DNA from: Modestobacter lapidis
GTDB taxonomy: Bacteria > Actinomycetota > Actinomycetes > Mycobacteriales > Geodermatophilaceae
NCBI GenBank assembly: GCA_019779905.1
Contig: JABAKE010000012.1
Span: 48,573-112,572 of the forward strand
Length of the DNA: 64,000 bases
Direction of reading: 5' to 3'
The first letter of the stretch is position 1. Each line of letters starts with the position of its first letter. The notes beneath the pieces were generated by a model, which was not told where the DNA came from, did not search any database, and worked only from the letters and a program-made list of their open reading frames with translations. Below, piece after piece: positions 24,482-33,646 of this stretch. A program made the position numbers and the translations under genes.

Positions 24482-24542
24482 GCGATTGTGCGCTCATGGC
24501 TGCTTCGACGACCGGAGAGGCAGCCATGGGCCATAACTGCGA
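24482..24542. repeat. Long hairpin upstream of the DUF559-type gene
   Basis: CATGGCTGC (24495-24503) pairs perfectly with GCAGCCATG (24520-24528); pairing continues outward with mismatches (CGCGATTGTGCGCT against GGCCATAACTGCG). Sequence of the left arm resembles the hairpin at 23491-23548 (TTGTGC-CTCATGGC). It lies between the DUF559-type gene and the stop of corA on the same strand. Confidence 0.55.
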
Positions 24543-24555
24543 CGTGCGGGCGGCG

Positions 24556-25668
24556 TCAGATCCAGCCGCTGCGCTTGAAGCCGCGGTAGAGGGCGAAGCA
24601 GAGGCTGAACATCAGCAGCACGCACAGCGGATAGCCGAAGCGCCAGGTGAGCTCGGGCATGTGCTCGAAGTTCATGCCGTAGATCCCGGCCACGAGGGTC
24701 GGGGTCGCGATGATGCCGGCCCAGGAGGAGATCTTCCGCATGTCCTCGTTCTGCGCCACCGACGTGCGGGCCAGCGAGGCCTGCAGGATGTTCGACAGCA
24801 GCTCGTCGAGGCCGGCCACCTGGTCGCGGGTGCGCAGGGCGTGGTCCTGCACGTCCCGGAAGTAGGAGCGCATGCCGTCGGGCACCAGCTCGTTCGGCCG
24901 GTCCACGAGGGTCGACAGCGGCAGCTCCAGCGGTACGACGGCTCGGCGCAGCTGCATGAGCTCCCGCTTCAGCTGGTAGATCCGCGGGGTGTCGTCGGTC
25001 CGGGCCGGGCTGAACACCGAGACCTCGAGCTCCTCGACGTCGTCCTCCACCGCCTCGGCGACCGCGACGAAGTCGTCGACGACGTGGTCGGCGACGGCGT
25101 ACAGGACGGCGGCCGGCCCGTGGCACAGCAGGTCGGGCTGCTGCTCCAGCTGCTGCCGCAGCTCGGCGAGGTCGCCGTGGGTGCCGTGCCGGACGGTGAT
25201 CACGTGGTGCCGGCCGACGAACACCATGATCTCGCCGGTCACCACCACCTCGCTGGTGGCGGTCAGCTCCTCGTGCTCGGCGTAGCGCGCGGTCTTGAAG
25301 ACCATGAACAGCGAGTCGTCGTACCGCTCGAGCTTGGGGCGCTGGTGGGCGTAGACGGCGTCCTCGATCGCGAGCGGGTGCAGGCCGTAGTGCTCGCCGA
25401 TCGCGTTCAGTTCCGCCTCGGAGGGTGCGTAGAGGCCCAGCCAGACGTAGCCGCCGCGCTCCCGGGCCAGCTGCAGCGCCCCGGACGGGTCGACGTCCAG
25501 CCGCTTGCCCTGGACGTAGACGGCGCAGTCGACGACGGGGCCGCCGCCGGCGCGCTCGGGGCGCGGCTCACGCGCCTCCCCGGCCGGGCGCGGGCGCAGC
25601 GTGACCGGCAGCGCCGCCGGTGCGGAGCGGCCGGTCGCGGTGCCGGTCGTGTTCTCGGTGTCGCTCAC
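24556..25668 (-). CDS. corA: CorA-family magnesium/cobalt transporter
   Basis: A 370-residue CorA channel subunit for Mg2+/Co2+ entry. A disordered N-terminus (about 1-45) precedes a large cytoplasmic domain with YVWLGLYAPSEAELNAIGEHYGLHPLAIEDA split over several segments and a long helix RDVQDHALRTRDQVAGLDELL. Two C-terminal TMs carry the signature GIYGMNFEHMPEL (GMN motif) and end in the basic tail FKRSGWI. The GTG at 25668 has a GAGGAGG site four bases upstream. Confidence 0.95.
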   Translation of the reverse strand: MSDTENTTGTATGRSAPAALPVTLRPRPAGEAREPRPERAGGGPVVDCAVYVQGKRLDVDPSGALQLARERGGYVWLGLYAPSEAELNAIGEHYGLHPLAIEDAVYAHQRPKLERYDDSLFMVFKTARYAEHEELTATSEVVVTGEIMVFVGRHHVITVRHGTHGDLAELRQQLEQQPDLLCHGPAAVLYAVADHVVDDFVAVAEAVEDDVEELEVSVFSPARTDDTPRIYQLKRELMQLRRAVVPLELPLSTLVDRPNELVPDGMRSYFRDVQDHALRTRDQVAGLDELLSNILQASLARTSVAQNEDMRKISSWAGIIATPTLVAGIYGMNFEHMPELTWRFGYPLCVLLMFSLCFALYRGFKRSGWI

Positions 25669-25902
25669 CGGACCTCCTCGGTCGTCCTGACGCCGCTGTC
25701 GGCCGGGCATGCGGCACCGGCAGCGTAGGCACCGGCCCCCGACAGGACGACGTGGCGGTCGACCGGCCTCGTGCCGACCGGTGCGCGGGGCCTGCGTCGC
25801 ACCGACCGCTCCCTCACCCGGAGGGGTGAGGCCCTCCTCCGGCAGCGCACCCGCACGGCCGACCTGACTGGTGACAGCCAGTCCTCCGGTCAGGGAGTTC
25901 CC

Positions 25903-26559
25903 GTGCCCAGCACCACCGTCCCCGACGTCGCGCGCGTCGTCCCCCCGGCACGGCCGATCGCCCGCCGGCCCCGCACGCCGCTGCCGGTGGCCGCCGCCGG
26001 GCTGCTCGCGGTGGTGGAGTCGCTGGCCCTGCTCGCGGTGGGGCTGACCGGCCTGGACGGCATCTTCGGCACCGCGCTGCGGCCGGACGGCGGCCTGGTG
26101 GCCCTCACCCTGCTGCTGCTCGCCGCCTGGGTCGTGCTCTGCGCGGGCGGAGGTGCCGGCCTGGTCGACGGCGCGGGCCGCCTGCTGCTCATCGCGGTCT
26201 CCTGCGGGGAGATCGCCCTGCTCCTGGTGCTGACGGTGGCCGGGGTGCTCGGCGTCGGCGGGGTGTGGCTGGTGGTCGGCGGACCACTCGGTGGGCTGCC
26301 CCTGCCGGCGCTGACCCTGCTGGCGCTCGCCGTCCCGCTCACCAAGCTGCTGCTGGCCGGCTCGGTCGCGGCGACCGGCTGGCTGGCCGCCGGGCCCCGG
26401 CCGCGGGCCGCGCGCCCGGCGCTGCCTCGCCGGCACCGGGTGCTGCGTGGGGTGACCGTGGGCGTGATCGGCCTCGCGCTGACGACGTTCTGCCTCGTCA
26501 GCTCCCCGGCCGGCCCGGTCGCCGACCCCGCCACCGCCGCGGTCGACACCGCCCCCTGA
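25903..26559 (+). CDS. Multi-pass membrane protein of unknown function
   Basis: A 218-residue protein with about five hydrophobic segments (roughly residues 27-50, 65-88, 93-126, 131-160 and 185-202), a basic N-terminal region (RPIARRPRTP) and a basic loop before the last segment (RPRAARPALPRRHRVLRG). No family motif is recognised. Start GTG 25903 follows AGGGAGTTCCC. The 234-bp gap to corA contains a small hairpin (GACTGG-TGACA-CCAGTC type) near 25865-25886. It ends 48 bp before metG on the same strand. Confidence 0.6.
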   Translation: MPSTTVPDVARVVPPARPIARRPRTPLPVAAAGLLAVVESLALLAVGLTGLDGIFGTALRPDGGLVALTLLLLAAWVVLCAGGGAGLVDGAGRLLLIAVSCGEIALLLVLTVAGVLGVGGVWLVVGGPLGGLPLPALTLLALAVPLTKLLLAGSVAATGWLAAGPRPRAARPALPRRHRVLRGVTVGVIGLALTTFCLVSSPAGPVADPATAAVDTAP

Positions 26560-26607
26560 CGCCGGTCCGGCGGGAACCGGCCGGGCGAGCCGAACTAGTC
26601 TCGGACC

Positions 26608-28431
26608 GTGAGTGACCGACACATCCTGACCGCAGTCGCGTGGCCCTACGCCAACGGCCCGCGGCACATCGGGCACGTCTCGGGCTTCGGCGTGCCCTCC
26701 GACGTCTTCAGCCGGTACCACCGGATGGCCGGTGACCAGGTGCTGATGGTCAGCGGCACCGACGAGCACGGGACGCCGATCACCGTGGCGGCGGACGCCG
26801 AAGGGGTTCCCCCGCGGCAGATCGCCGACCGGAACAACCGGGTCATCGTCAACGACCTGGCCAGCCTGGGCATGAGCTACGACCTGTTCACCCGGACGAC
26901 GACGGCCAACCACGCCGCGGTCAGCCAGGAGATCTTCCTCGGCCTGCTGAAGAACGGCTACGTCTTCCCGCAGACGACGCTGGGTGCGATCAGCCCGTCC
27001 ACCGGCCGCACGCTGCCCGACCGCTACATCGAGGGCACCTGCCCGATCTGCGGCTACGACGGCGCCCGCGGCGACCAGTGCGACAACTGCGGCAACCAGC
27101 TCGATCCGGTCGACCTGATCAACCCGGTCAGCCGGATCAACGGCGAGACCCCGAAGTTCGTCGAGGAGGAGCACTACTTCCTCGACCTGCCGGCATTCAC
27201 CCGCGCGCTGGGCGACTGGCTGGGCACCCGGAAGAGCTGGCGGCCCAACGTCCTGAACTTCAGCGTCAACCTGCTCGACGACCTCAAGCCGCGCAGCTAC
27301 ACCCGGGACATCGACTGGGGCGTGCCGGTGCCGCTGGACGGCTGGCGCGACCGGCCGGACAAGCGCATCTACGTGTGGTTCGACGCCGTCGTCGGCTACC
27401 TGTCCGCGTCCATCGAGTGGGCCCGCCGCTCCGGCGACCCCGAGGCCTGGCGGCAGTGGTGGCAGTCGCCGGAGTCCGACGCCTACTACTTCATGGGCAA
27501 GGACAACATCGTCTTCCACTCCGAGATCTGGCCGGCCCAGCTGCTCGGGTACAACGGCGCGGGTGACAAGGGCGGGACGCCGGGCTCCTACGGGCGGCTG
27601 AACCTGCCCACCGAGGTGGTGTCCAGCGAGTTCCTGACCATGGAGGGGCGCAAGTTCTCCTCCTCCCGGCAGGTGGTCATCTACGTCCGTGACTTCCTGG
27701 CCCGCTACGACGCCGACGCGCTGCGCTACTTCATCGCCGTCGCCGGACCGGAGACCCAGGACACCGACTTCACCTGGGCGGAGTTCCTGCGGCGCAACAA
27801 CGACGAGCTGGTCGCCGGCTGGGGCAACCTGGTCAACCGCTCGGTGTCGATGGCGGCCAAGAACGTCGGCGCCGTCCCCACCCCGGGCGAGCTGACCGAT
27901 GCCGACCGGGCGCTGCTCGCGACGACGTCGGGCGCGTTCGGGCCGGTGGGCGACCTGCTGTCGCGCAACCGGCAGAAGGCCGCGGCCACCGAGGCGATGC
28001 GGGTGGTGGGCGAGGCGAACAAGTACCTGTCCGACCAGGCGCCGTGGAAGCTCAAGGAGGACCCGGCCCGCCGGGACACCGTGCTGCACACCGCGCTGCA
28101 GGCGATCAAGGACTGCAACACCCTGCTGACGCCGTTCCTGCCGCACTCGTCGCAGCAGGTGCACGAGCTGCTCGGCGGCACCGGGATCTGGTCGGTGGTG
28201 CCCCGGGTCGAGGAGGTCACCGACCTCGACGACGGCTCGCCCTACCCGATCATCACCGGCCCCTACGGGGAGGCGCAGGCGGTCTGGGGCTCCACGCCGC
28301 TGGCCGCGCCGGGCACGCCCCTGGCCCCGCCGAAGCCGGTGTTCACCAAGCTCGACCCGTCGGTGGTCGACGAGGAGCTCGCCCGGCTGGAAGAGGGCGG
28401 CGCGGGCGGCCGGGCGGACGGCGAGGCGTGA
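26608..28431 (+). CDS. metG: Methionyl-tRNA synthetase
   Basis: Charges tRNA-Met. The 607-residue class I enzyme has the HIGH motif in [16 protein letters not shown] and the zinc knuckle [18 protein letters not shown] (about residues 148-165). The KMSKS-equivalent loop is [11 protein letters not shown] (about residues 345-355), in the FSSSR form common in actinobacteria. The anticodon-binding helices follow with [14 protein letters not shown]. There is no C-terminal tRNA-binding (EMAP) extension, as usual for this group. Starts at GTG. Confidence 0.98.
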   Translation: MSDRHILTAVAWPYANGPRHIGHVSGFGVPSDVFSRYHRMAGDQVLMVSGTDEHGTPITVAADAEGVPPRQIADRNNRVIVNDLASLGMSYDLFTRTTTANHAAVSQEIFLGLLKNGYVFPQTTLGAISPSTGRTLPDRYIEGTCPICGYDGARGDQCDNCGNQLDPVDLINPVSRINGETPKFVEEEHYFLDLPAFTRALGDWLGTRKSWRPNVLNFSVNLLDDLKPRSYTRDIDWGVPVPLDGWRDRPDKRIYVWFDAVVGYLSASIEWARRSGDPEAWRQWWQSPESDAYYFMGKDNIVFHSEIWPAQLLGYNGAGDKGGTPGSYGRLNLPTEVVSSEFLTMEGRKFSSSRQVVIYVRDFLARYDADALRYFIAVAGPETQDTDFTWAEFLRRNNDELVAGWGNLVNRSVSMAAKNVGAVPTPGELTDADRALLATTSGAFGPVGDLLSRNRQKAAATEAMRVVGEANKYLSDQAPWKLKEDPARRDTVLHTALQAIKDCNTLLTPFLPHSSQQVHELLGGTGIWSVVPRVEEVTDLDDGSPYPIITGPYGEAQAVWGSTPLAAPGTPLAPPKPVFTKLDPSVVDEELARLEEGGAGGRADGEA

Positions 28432-28441
28432 GCACACCACC

Positions 28442-28519
28442 GGCCAAAGTCGCGACTTTGGCCCTGTCCGGGAGGCCGAGCGGGCCGCACCGCAGGGCCA
28501 AAGTCGCGACTTTGGCCCT
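28442..28519. repeat. Two copies of a perfect palindrome between metG and tatD
   Basis: GGCCAAAGTCG followed by its exact reverse complement occupies 28442-28463. An extended copy, AGGGCCAAAGTCG plus reverse complement, occupies 28494-28519. The two are separated by 30 bp. Both are fully self-complementary (22 and 26 bp) with TCGCGA at the centre. The second ends three bases before the tatD GTG start. Confidence 0.95.
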
Positions 28520-28522
28520 CAG

Positions 28523-29392
28523 GTGAGCCGGTCGGCCGGCTCCCGGGCCAACCGGCGGGGGGAGCCGCCACCGTCGCCGGAGCCGCTGCCCGCGCCGGCG
28601 GTCGACAGCCACACGCACCTCGACATCGCCGTGGGCGGCGAGGATCGGCAGCCCACGGACGCCGAGGTCGACGGGGCGGTCGCGGAAGCGGTGGCGGTGG
28701 GCGTGCCACGGCTGGTCCAGGTCGGTGTGGACGTCGCCTCCTCGCGCTGGTCGGCCGCGCTGGCCGCCCGCCGTCCGGAGGTGCTGGCCGCCGTCGCGCT
28801 GCACCCCAACGAGGCCGGCGCCGGTGCGTCGACCGACGGGGCGCTGGCCGAGATCGACCGGCTGGCGGCGCTGCCCCGGGTGCGGGCCGTGGGGGAGACC
28901 GGGCTGGACCGCTACCGCACCGGCCCCGAGGGCTGGGCGGCCCAGGAGGCGTCCTTCCGGGCGCACATCGACATCGCCAAGCGGCACGGCATCGCGCTGG
29001 TCATCCACGACCGCGACGCCCACGACGAGGTGCTGCGCGTTCTCGAGGAGGAGGGGGCCCCGGAGCACACGGTGCTGCACTGCTTCTCCGGGGACGCCGC
29101 GTTCGCGCGGGCGTGCATCGAGCGCGGCTACGTGCTGTCCTTCGCCGGAACGCTGACCTTCGGCAACGCCGGCCGGCTGCGGGAGGCCGCGGCGCTGACG
29201 CCGATGGATCGGTTGCTGGTCGAGACCGACGCACCGTTCCTCACCCCGGCCCCGCTGCGCGGCCGGCCCAACTCCTCCCGGCTCGTGCCGCACACCGTCC
29301 GTGCCCTGGCCGACCTCACCGGCGCCCCGCTGGACCAGCTCTGCGACGCCCTCACCACGAACGCGGAGCGGGTGTTCGGCGCCTGGGGTTGA
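28523..29392 (+). CDS. tatD: TatD-family metal-dependent hydrolase/DNase
   Basis: An amidohydrolase-like TIM-barrel nuclease of 289 residues. Metal-binding motifs are VDSHTHLD (about residues 27-34), AVGETGLDRYR, LVIHDRDAHDEVL, TVLHCFSGD and the final VETDAPFLTP. RGRPNSS and NAERVF close the family pattern. The GTG at 28523 gives a short Arg/Pro-rich leader. Order metG-tatD-rpfB matches mycobacteria. Confidence 0.95.
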   Translation: MSRSAGSRANRRGEPPPSPEPLPAPAVDSHTHLDIAVGGEDRQPTDAEVDGAVAEAVAVGVPRLVQVGVDVASSRWSAALAARRPEVLAAVALHPNEAGAGASTDGALAEIDRLAALPRVRAVGETGLDRYRTGPEGWAAQEASFRAHIDIAKRHGIALVIHDRDAHDEVLRVLEEEGAPEHTVLHCFSGDAAFARACIERGYVLSFAGTLTFGNAGRLREAAALTPMDRLLVETDAPFLTPAPLRGRPNSSRLVPHTVRALADLTGAPLDQLCDALTTNAERVFGAWG

Positions 29393-29435
29393 CACCCGGC
29401 GCCGTCACACAGCTAAGAAGGGCACACTGTTCGGT

Positions 29436-30272
29436 GTGGGCCGTCTCATCGCCGTCGTGCTCTTCATCGCCCTGATGGTGCCCGCCGGGCTGCTCGTCCG
29501 CGGGTGGTCACTGGCCGCCGGCCGTCGTGCCGTCGCAGGTGCCGCCGTCGAGTTCGTCACGCCCTCGCAGGCGGGCGCCGCCGAACTGACCCGGCAGGCC
29601 GTGCACGGTCGCCGGGTGCGGCAGCTGGGCCTGGTCCTGGGCGTGCTGGCGGTGGTCGCCAGCATCGTGATCTTCGCCGAGGCGTCGGTCTTCCTGTGGG
29701 TGCCGGCGCTCGCCACGGGGTTGCTGCTGGGGGTGCTGCTGGCCGAGGCCAGCCGGCCCCGCCCGCGCTGGGCCCTCTCGTCCCCGGCGCGCCGGCCCCG
29801 CCGGGGTGACCAGCTCTCGCCGTGGCTGCTGTGGACGATGCGCGGTGCCGTCGCCGGCGAGGTGTTCACCGCCGTCCTGCTCGCCGACGACCTCGGCACG
29901 CCGGTCACCGGAACGGCGCTCGCCGTGCCACTGGTCGCCTGGCTGCTGGCGGAGGTGGCGCTGCTGCGCGTGCTGGTCCGGCCGGTGCCGGCCGAGGGGG
30001 CCGACGTGCCGGTCGACGAGGCGCAGCGCACCTGGACGGCGCACCTGGTCGTGGCGGCGGCCAGCACGCTGGCCCTGCTGCCGCTGGGCAGCCTGCTGCT
30101 GGTCGCCGGGCTGGGGCAGGGCGAGGTGGTCGGCGGCGACGGGGCCGGCCTGGTGCCGGTCGCGCTGGTGGCCGGTGGCTTCTCCGCGCTGTTGGCCGGC
30201 CTGGCCGTCGCGGTGTTCCTGACCACCTGGCTGCGCCCGGTGCGGCAGAGCAGCCGGGCCCTGGCGGGCTGA
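29436..30272 (+). CDS. Membrane protein of unknown function (about seven TM segments)
   Basis: A 278-residue hydrophobic protein with TMs at about 4-24, 65-82, 84-106, 140-160, 165-185, 210-235 and 245-270. A basic loop RPRPRWALSSPARRPRRGDQ precedes the middle TM pair. No recognised motif. Start GTG 29436 has a GAAGGG site about 17 bases upstream, so the site is weak. It lies between tatD and rpfB on the same strand. Confidence 0.65.
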   Translation: MGRLIAVVLFIALMVPAGLLVRGWSLAAGRRAVAGAAVEFVTPSQAGAAELTRQAVHGRRVRQLGLVLGVLAVVASIVIFAEASVFLWVPALATGLLLGVLLAEASRPRPRWALSSPARRPRRGDQLSPWLLWTMRGAVAGEVFTAVLLADDLGTPVTGTALAVPLVAWLLAEVALLRVLVRPVPAEGADVPVDEAQRTWTAHLVVAAASTLALLPLGSLLLVAGLGQGEVVGGDGAGLVPVALVAGGFSALLAGLAVAVFLTTWLRPVRQSSRALAG

Positions 30273-30617
30273 CCTCCCGGGTTGCCCGGGGGCGGCCCAG
30301 CCGTTGTGTGGGCCTCACCACTGATCATCTGCCCGATCCGCCGCCGAAACGCCGACCCGGTGTGACGCTGTGTACCGGCGCGCCTGCGCAACGACTTGTC
30401 GACAGGGCGCTTTACTGCCGGAGCACGGTTGTCTTCCGAACCGCGTTCGTTATCGTGTCGTGACCGACCAGCCGGGGTGGGAACTCCCAGGCGGCCGGCC
30501 CGGGTATCCCGGGCAGGCCACCGTCGGGGCGTACGACGACGGACCGCCGCCTCCGGGCCGGGTCTGTGGCGTGCTGCCCACGTTCCCTGCCCGGACCTGT
30601 GACCACGTGGATGTGTT
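30273..30617 (+). other. 345-bp leader region before rpfB
   Basis: No convincing gene. The stretch 30370-30465 is less GC-rich and likely holds the rpfB promoter (for instance around TTGTCT at 30429 and TTATCG at 30450, spacing too short for a standard site). The rest is a long GC-rich leader. Some actinobacterial rpf genes have a c-di-AMP (ydaO) riboswitch here; I could not find its conserved core. Confidence 0.35.
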
Positions 30618-31730
30618 GTGCGCCGTTCGTTGAAGCTCAGTCTCTTCGCCCTGGTTCTGGCGGGCCTGGTGGGTGGATCCTTCGCCTACTTCGTCGCCCA
30701 GAAGTCGGTGACCCTCACCATCGACGGGCAGTCGCGCGAGGTGAGCACCTACGCCTCGACCGCGGGCGAGATCCTCGCCGACGAGGGGCTGAGCCCGGCG
30801 GCGCACGACGTCGTCCTGCCGGCGCCGGACCAGGCTGTCCGCGACGGTGACACCGTCGTCCTGAACCGGGCCCGCCCGCTGGCGCTGACCGTGGACGGCG
30901 TCCGGAGCGAGGTCTACACCACCGCGCTGTCCGTGGAGGCCGCGCTGGAGCAGCTCGGCTACCGCGAGGACGACCTCGTCCTGTCCGCCAGCCGCAGCGA
31001 GCGCCTCCCGCTCGACGGGATGGACCTGGCCATCCAGACCCCCAAGGCCGTGACCCTGGTGGCCGACGGGCAGCAGCGCGTCGTCAACACCATCGCCGCC
31101 ACCGCCGGCGAGCTGCTCGCCGAGCAGGGCATCGCCCTCTCCCCGACCGACCGGACCAGCCTCGCCGCGACCCAGCCCCTGATGAACGCCATGGTCCTGC
31201 GGGTCTCGCGGATCCAGGTCACCGACGTGGCCGAGGTCCAGCCGATCGACTACCAGACCGTCGAGACCCCGGACGCCGGGGCGCTCGAGGGCACCCGCAC
31301 CGTCACGCAGCGGGGTGTCGAGGGCGCGCAGACCGTCACCTTCCGGGTCACCGTGACCGACGGTGTCGAGACGGCGCGCGAGCAGGTCGGCGTCACGGTC
31401 ACCACCGCGCCGGTCGACCAGCAGGTCGCTGTCGGCACGAAGCCCAAGCCGGAGCCGGCCCCCGCCGCCGGTGGTGCCCCGGCCACCGCCGACGGCCTCA
31501 ACTGGGCCGCGCTGGCCAAGTGCGAGTCCGGCGGCCGCCCCGACGCGGTGAGCGGCACCGGCAAGTACCGCGGCATGTACCAGTTCTCGCAGAGCACCTG
31601 GAACGCCGTCGGCGGCTCCGGTGACCCGGCCGCGGCCTCGGCGGCGGAGCAGACGCAGCGGGCGCAGATGCTGTACGCCCGCTCCGGTGCCGGCCAGTGG
31701 CCGCACTGCGGCCCGCGCCTGTTCGGCTGA
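30618..31730 (+). CDS. rpfB: Resuscitation-promoting factor, RpfB type
   Basis: A secreted or membrane-anchored muralytic enzyme that promotes regrowth. The 370-residue domain order is: N-terminal TM/signal (about 5-25, [18 protein letters not shown]), three DUF348 repeats (about 30-190), a G5 domain (about 205-285, with [25 protein letters not shown]), a Pro/Ala linker, and the Rpf catalytic domain (about 293-370). The catalytic Glu lies in [13 protein letters not shown], and the second domain Cys in [12 protein letters not shown]. This is full RpfB architecture. The start is GTG. Confidence 0.97.
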   Translation: MRRSLKLSLFALVLAGLVGGSFAYFVAQKSVTLTIDGQSREVSTYASTAGEILADEGLSPAAHDVVLPAPDQAVRDGDTVVLNRARPLALTVDGVRSEVYTTALSVEAALEQLGYREDDLVLSASRSERLPLDGMDLAIQTPKAVTLVADGQQRVVNTIAATAGELLAEQGIALSPTDRTSLAATQPLMNAMVLRVSRIQVTDVAEVQPIDYQTVETPDAGALEGTRTVTQRGVEGAQTVTFRVTVTDGVETAREQVGVTVTTAPVDQQVAVGTKPKPEPAPAAGGAPATADGLNWAALAKCESGGRPDAVSGTGKYRGMYQFSQSTWNAVGGSGDPAAASAAEQTQRAQMLYARSGAGQWPHCGPRLFG

Positions 31731-32617
31731 GCAGACACGACGCCCTGAACGCAGCACCGCAGTCCGACGGGCTGCTGGGCCCGGCCGCGATCCGCGATCT
31801 GGCCCGGCAGCTCGACCTGCGCCCCACCAAGGCGCTGGGGCAGAACTTCCTGCACGACGCCAACACCATCCGGCGGATCGTCCGGACCGCCGGGCTGTCG
31901 GCGGACGACGTCGTCTGCGAGGTCGGTCCCGGCCTCGGGTCGCTGACCCTGGGCCTGCTACCGGCCTGCGCGGGCGTGACCGCCGTGGAGATCGACCCCC
32001 GGCTGGCCGACCAGTTGCCGCACACCGTCGCCGCGCGCACCCCGCAGTTCGCCGACCGGCTGACCGTGGTCACCGCGGACGCGCTCCGGGTGACCGGGCT
32101 CCCCGGGCCGCCCGCTACCGCGCTGGTGGCGAACCTGCCCTACAACATCGCCGTCCCGGTGCTGCTGCACCTGCTCGAGCTGCTGCCGTCGGTCCGCACC
32201 GCGCTGGTGCTGGTGCAGGCCGAGGTGGCCGACCGGCTGGCGGCCGCGCCTGGAACCGCTGCCTACGGCGTCCCGAGCGCGAAGGCCGCCTGGTACGCCG
32301 ACGTCCGCCGGGCCGGGAACGTGCCGCGCCCGGTCTTCTGGCCGGCTCCCAACGTCGACTCCGGCCTGGTCGCGCTCACCCGCCGGCCGGCTCCGGCCGG
32401 CGACCGCGCGGCGACCTTCGCCGTCATCGACGCCGCCTTCGCCATGCGCCGCAAGGGGCTGCGCGCCGCCCTCGCCCGCTGGGCGGGCAGCCCGGCGGCC
32501 GCCGAGACCCGGCTGCGTGCGGCCGGCATCGACCCGACCACGCGCGGTGAGCAGTTGTCGGTCACCGACTTCGCCCGGCTGGCCGCCACCGCCCCGGTGC
32601 CGGGCGAGGGTCGGTAG
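31697..32617 (+). CDS. rsmA: 16S rRNA dimethyladenosine transferase
   Basis: Dimethylates A1518/A1519 of 16S rRNA (KsgA). Motifs are [20 protein letters not shown], the SAM loop [29 protein letters not shown], and the catalytic NLPYN in [16 protein letters not shown]. The C-terminal helical domain has [18 protein letters not shown]. The first conventional start, GTG 31697, overlaps rpfB by 34 bp and adds ten residues unlike the family. A CTG at 31727 overlapping the rpfB stop would begin [12 protein letters not shown] and fits the usual N-terminus better. Confidence 0.96.
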   Translation: MAALRPAPVRLSRHDALNAAPQSDGLLGPAAIRDLARQLDLRPTKALGQNFLHDANTIRRIVRTAGLSADDVVCEVGPGLGSLTLGLLPACAGVTAVEIDPRLADQLPHTVAARTPQFADRLTVVTADALRVTGLPGPPATALVANLPYNIAVPVLLHLLELLPSVRTALVLVQAEVADRLAAAPGTAAYGVPSAKAAWYADVRRAGNVPRPVFWPAPNVDSGLVALTRRPAPAGDRAATFAVIDAAFAMRRKGLRAALARWAGSPAAAETRLRAAGIDPTTRGEQLSVTDFARLAATAPVPGEGR

Positions 32618-32649
32618 CGCGTGCTCCGCTCGGCGGGGAGGGTGTGCCG

Positions 32650-33624
32650 GTGAGCAACGCGATGACCGGTGGCCCGAGACGGATCGCCGGCGACGGTGCC
32701 GTGGTGGCCCGCGCCCCGGCCAAGGTCAACGTGCACCTGCGGGTCGGCCCGCTGCGCCCCGACGGGTTCCACGAGCTCTCGACGGTCTACCTCGCCGTCT
32801 CCCTCTTCGACACCGTCACCGCCCGCCCGGGTGAGGGGATCGCGCTCACCGTCCGCGGCGAGGGCAGCGCGGCCGGGCAGGGGCCGGCGAGCGTGCCGAC
32901 CGACCGCCGCAACCTGGTCTGGCAGGCCGCCGAACTGCTCGCCCGGCACGCCGGGGTGGCCGCCGACGCACACCTGGACGTCGACAAGTCGATCCCGGCC
33001 GCGGCGGGACTGGCCGGCGGCAGCGCCGACGCCGCAGCCACCCTGGTCGCCCTGGACGCGCTCTGGGGCACCCGGGCGACGCGCGGCGACCTCGCCGGCC
33101 TGGCCGCCCAGCTGGGCAGCGACGTGCCCTTCAGCCTGATGGGTGGCGTCGCCCTGGGCACCGGCCGCGGCGAGCAGCTCTCGCCGGTGCTGGCCCGGCG
33201 CCGCTGCGACTGGGTGCTGGGCATCGCCGGCGAGGGGCTGTCCACGCCGACGGTCTACGGCGAGCTGGACGCCATGCGCACCGACGGCACGGCCGCGCCG
33301 CACGCCGAGGGGGCCGGGGACGCCGCGGAGCCGGTGATCGCCGCGCTGCGCAGCGGCCCGACGTCGGCGCTGGCGGCCACGCTGACCAACGACCTGCAGG
33401 CCCCGGCCGTCCGGCTGCGCCCCGAACTGCGCCGGGCGCTGCAGGCGGCCGCCGAGGCCGGCGCGCGGGCCGCGGTGGTCAGCGGCTCGGGCCCCACGGT
33501 GGCCGCGCTGGCCGAGGACGAGGACGCCGCCGTCCGGCTCGCCGCGAGCCTGGCCGGGGCCGGGGTGTTCCGGACGGTGCGGGCCGTGCACGGGCCGGTG
33601 CCGGGCGCCCGGCTGGTGGGCTGA
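32650..33624 (+). CDS. ispE: 4-diphosphocytidyl-2-C-methyl-D-erythritol kinase
   Basis: A GHMP kinase of the MEP isoprenoid pathway. Family motifs are RAPAKVNVHLRVGPLRPDGFHEL, the ATP loop PAAAGLAGGSADAAATLVAL, QLGSDVPFSLMGGVALGTGRGE and the C-terminal VVSGSGPTVAALAED. At about 324 residues it has the normal length for the family. GTG 32650 lies eight bases after GGGGAGGG; GTG 32644 and ATG 32662 are alternatives. The tatD-rpfB-rsmA-ispE order is conserved with mycobacteria. Confidence 0.97.
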   Translation: MSNAMTGGPRRIAGDGAVVARAPAKVNVHLRVGPLRPDGFHELSTVYLAVSLFDTVTARPGEGIALTVRGEGSAAGQGPASVPTDRRNLVWQAAELLARHAGVAADAHLDVDKSIPAAAGLAGGSADAAATLVALDALWGTRATRGDLAGLAAQLGSDVPFSLMGGVALGTGRGEQLSPVLARRRCDWVLGIAGEGLSTPTVYGELDAMRTDGTAAPHAEGAGDAAEPVIAALRSGPTSALAATLTNDLQAPAVRLRPELRRALQAAAEAGARAAVVSGSGPTVAALAEDEDAAVRLAASLAGAGVFRTVRAVHGPVPGARLVG

Positions 33625-33646
33625 ACCGCACCTGCCGGTGGGGGAG

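Noticed and set aside
24556..28440. A continuous minus-strand frame from corA through the complement of metG
   Set aside because: Only the last ~370 codons (CorA) have family motifs and a proper ribosome-binding site at 25668. The rest is the shadow of metG and the membrane protein gene.
30273..30617. A ydaO-type (c-di-AMP) riboswitch upstream of rpfB
   Set aside because: Known for some actinobacterial rpf genes, but I could not align the conserved core elements here by eye. A covariance-model search would decide.
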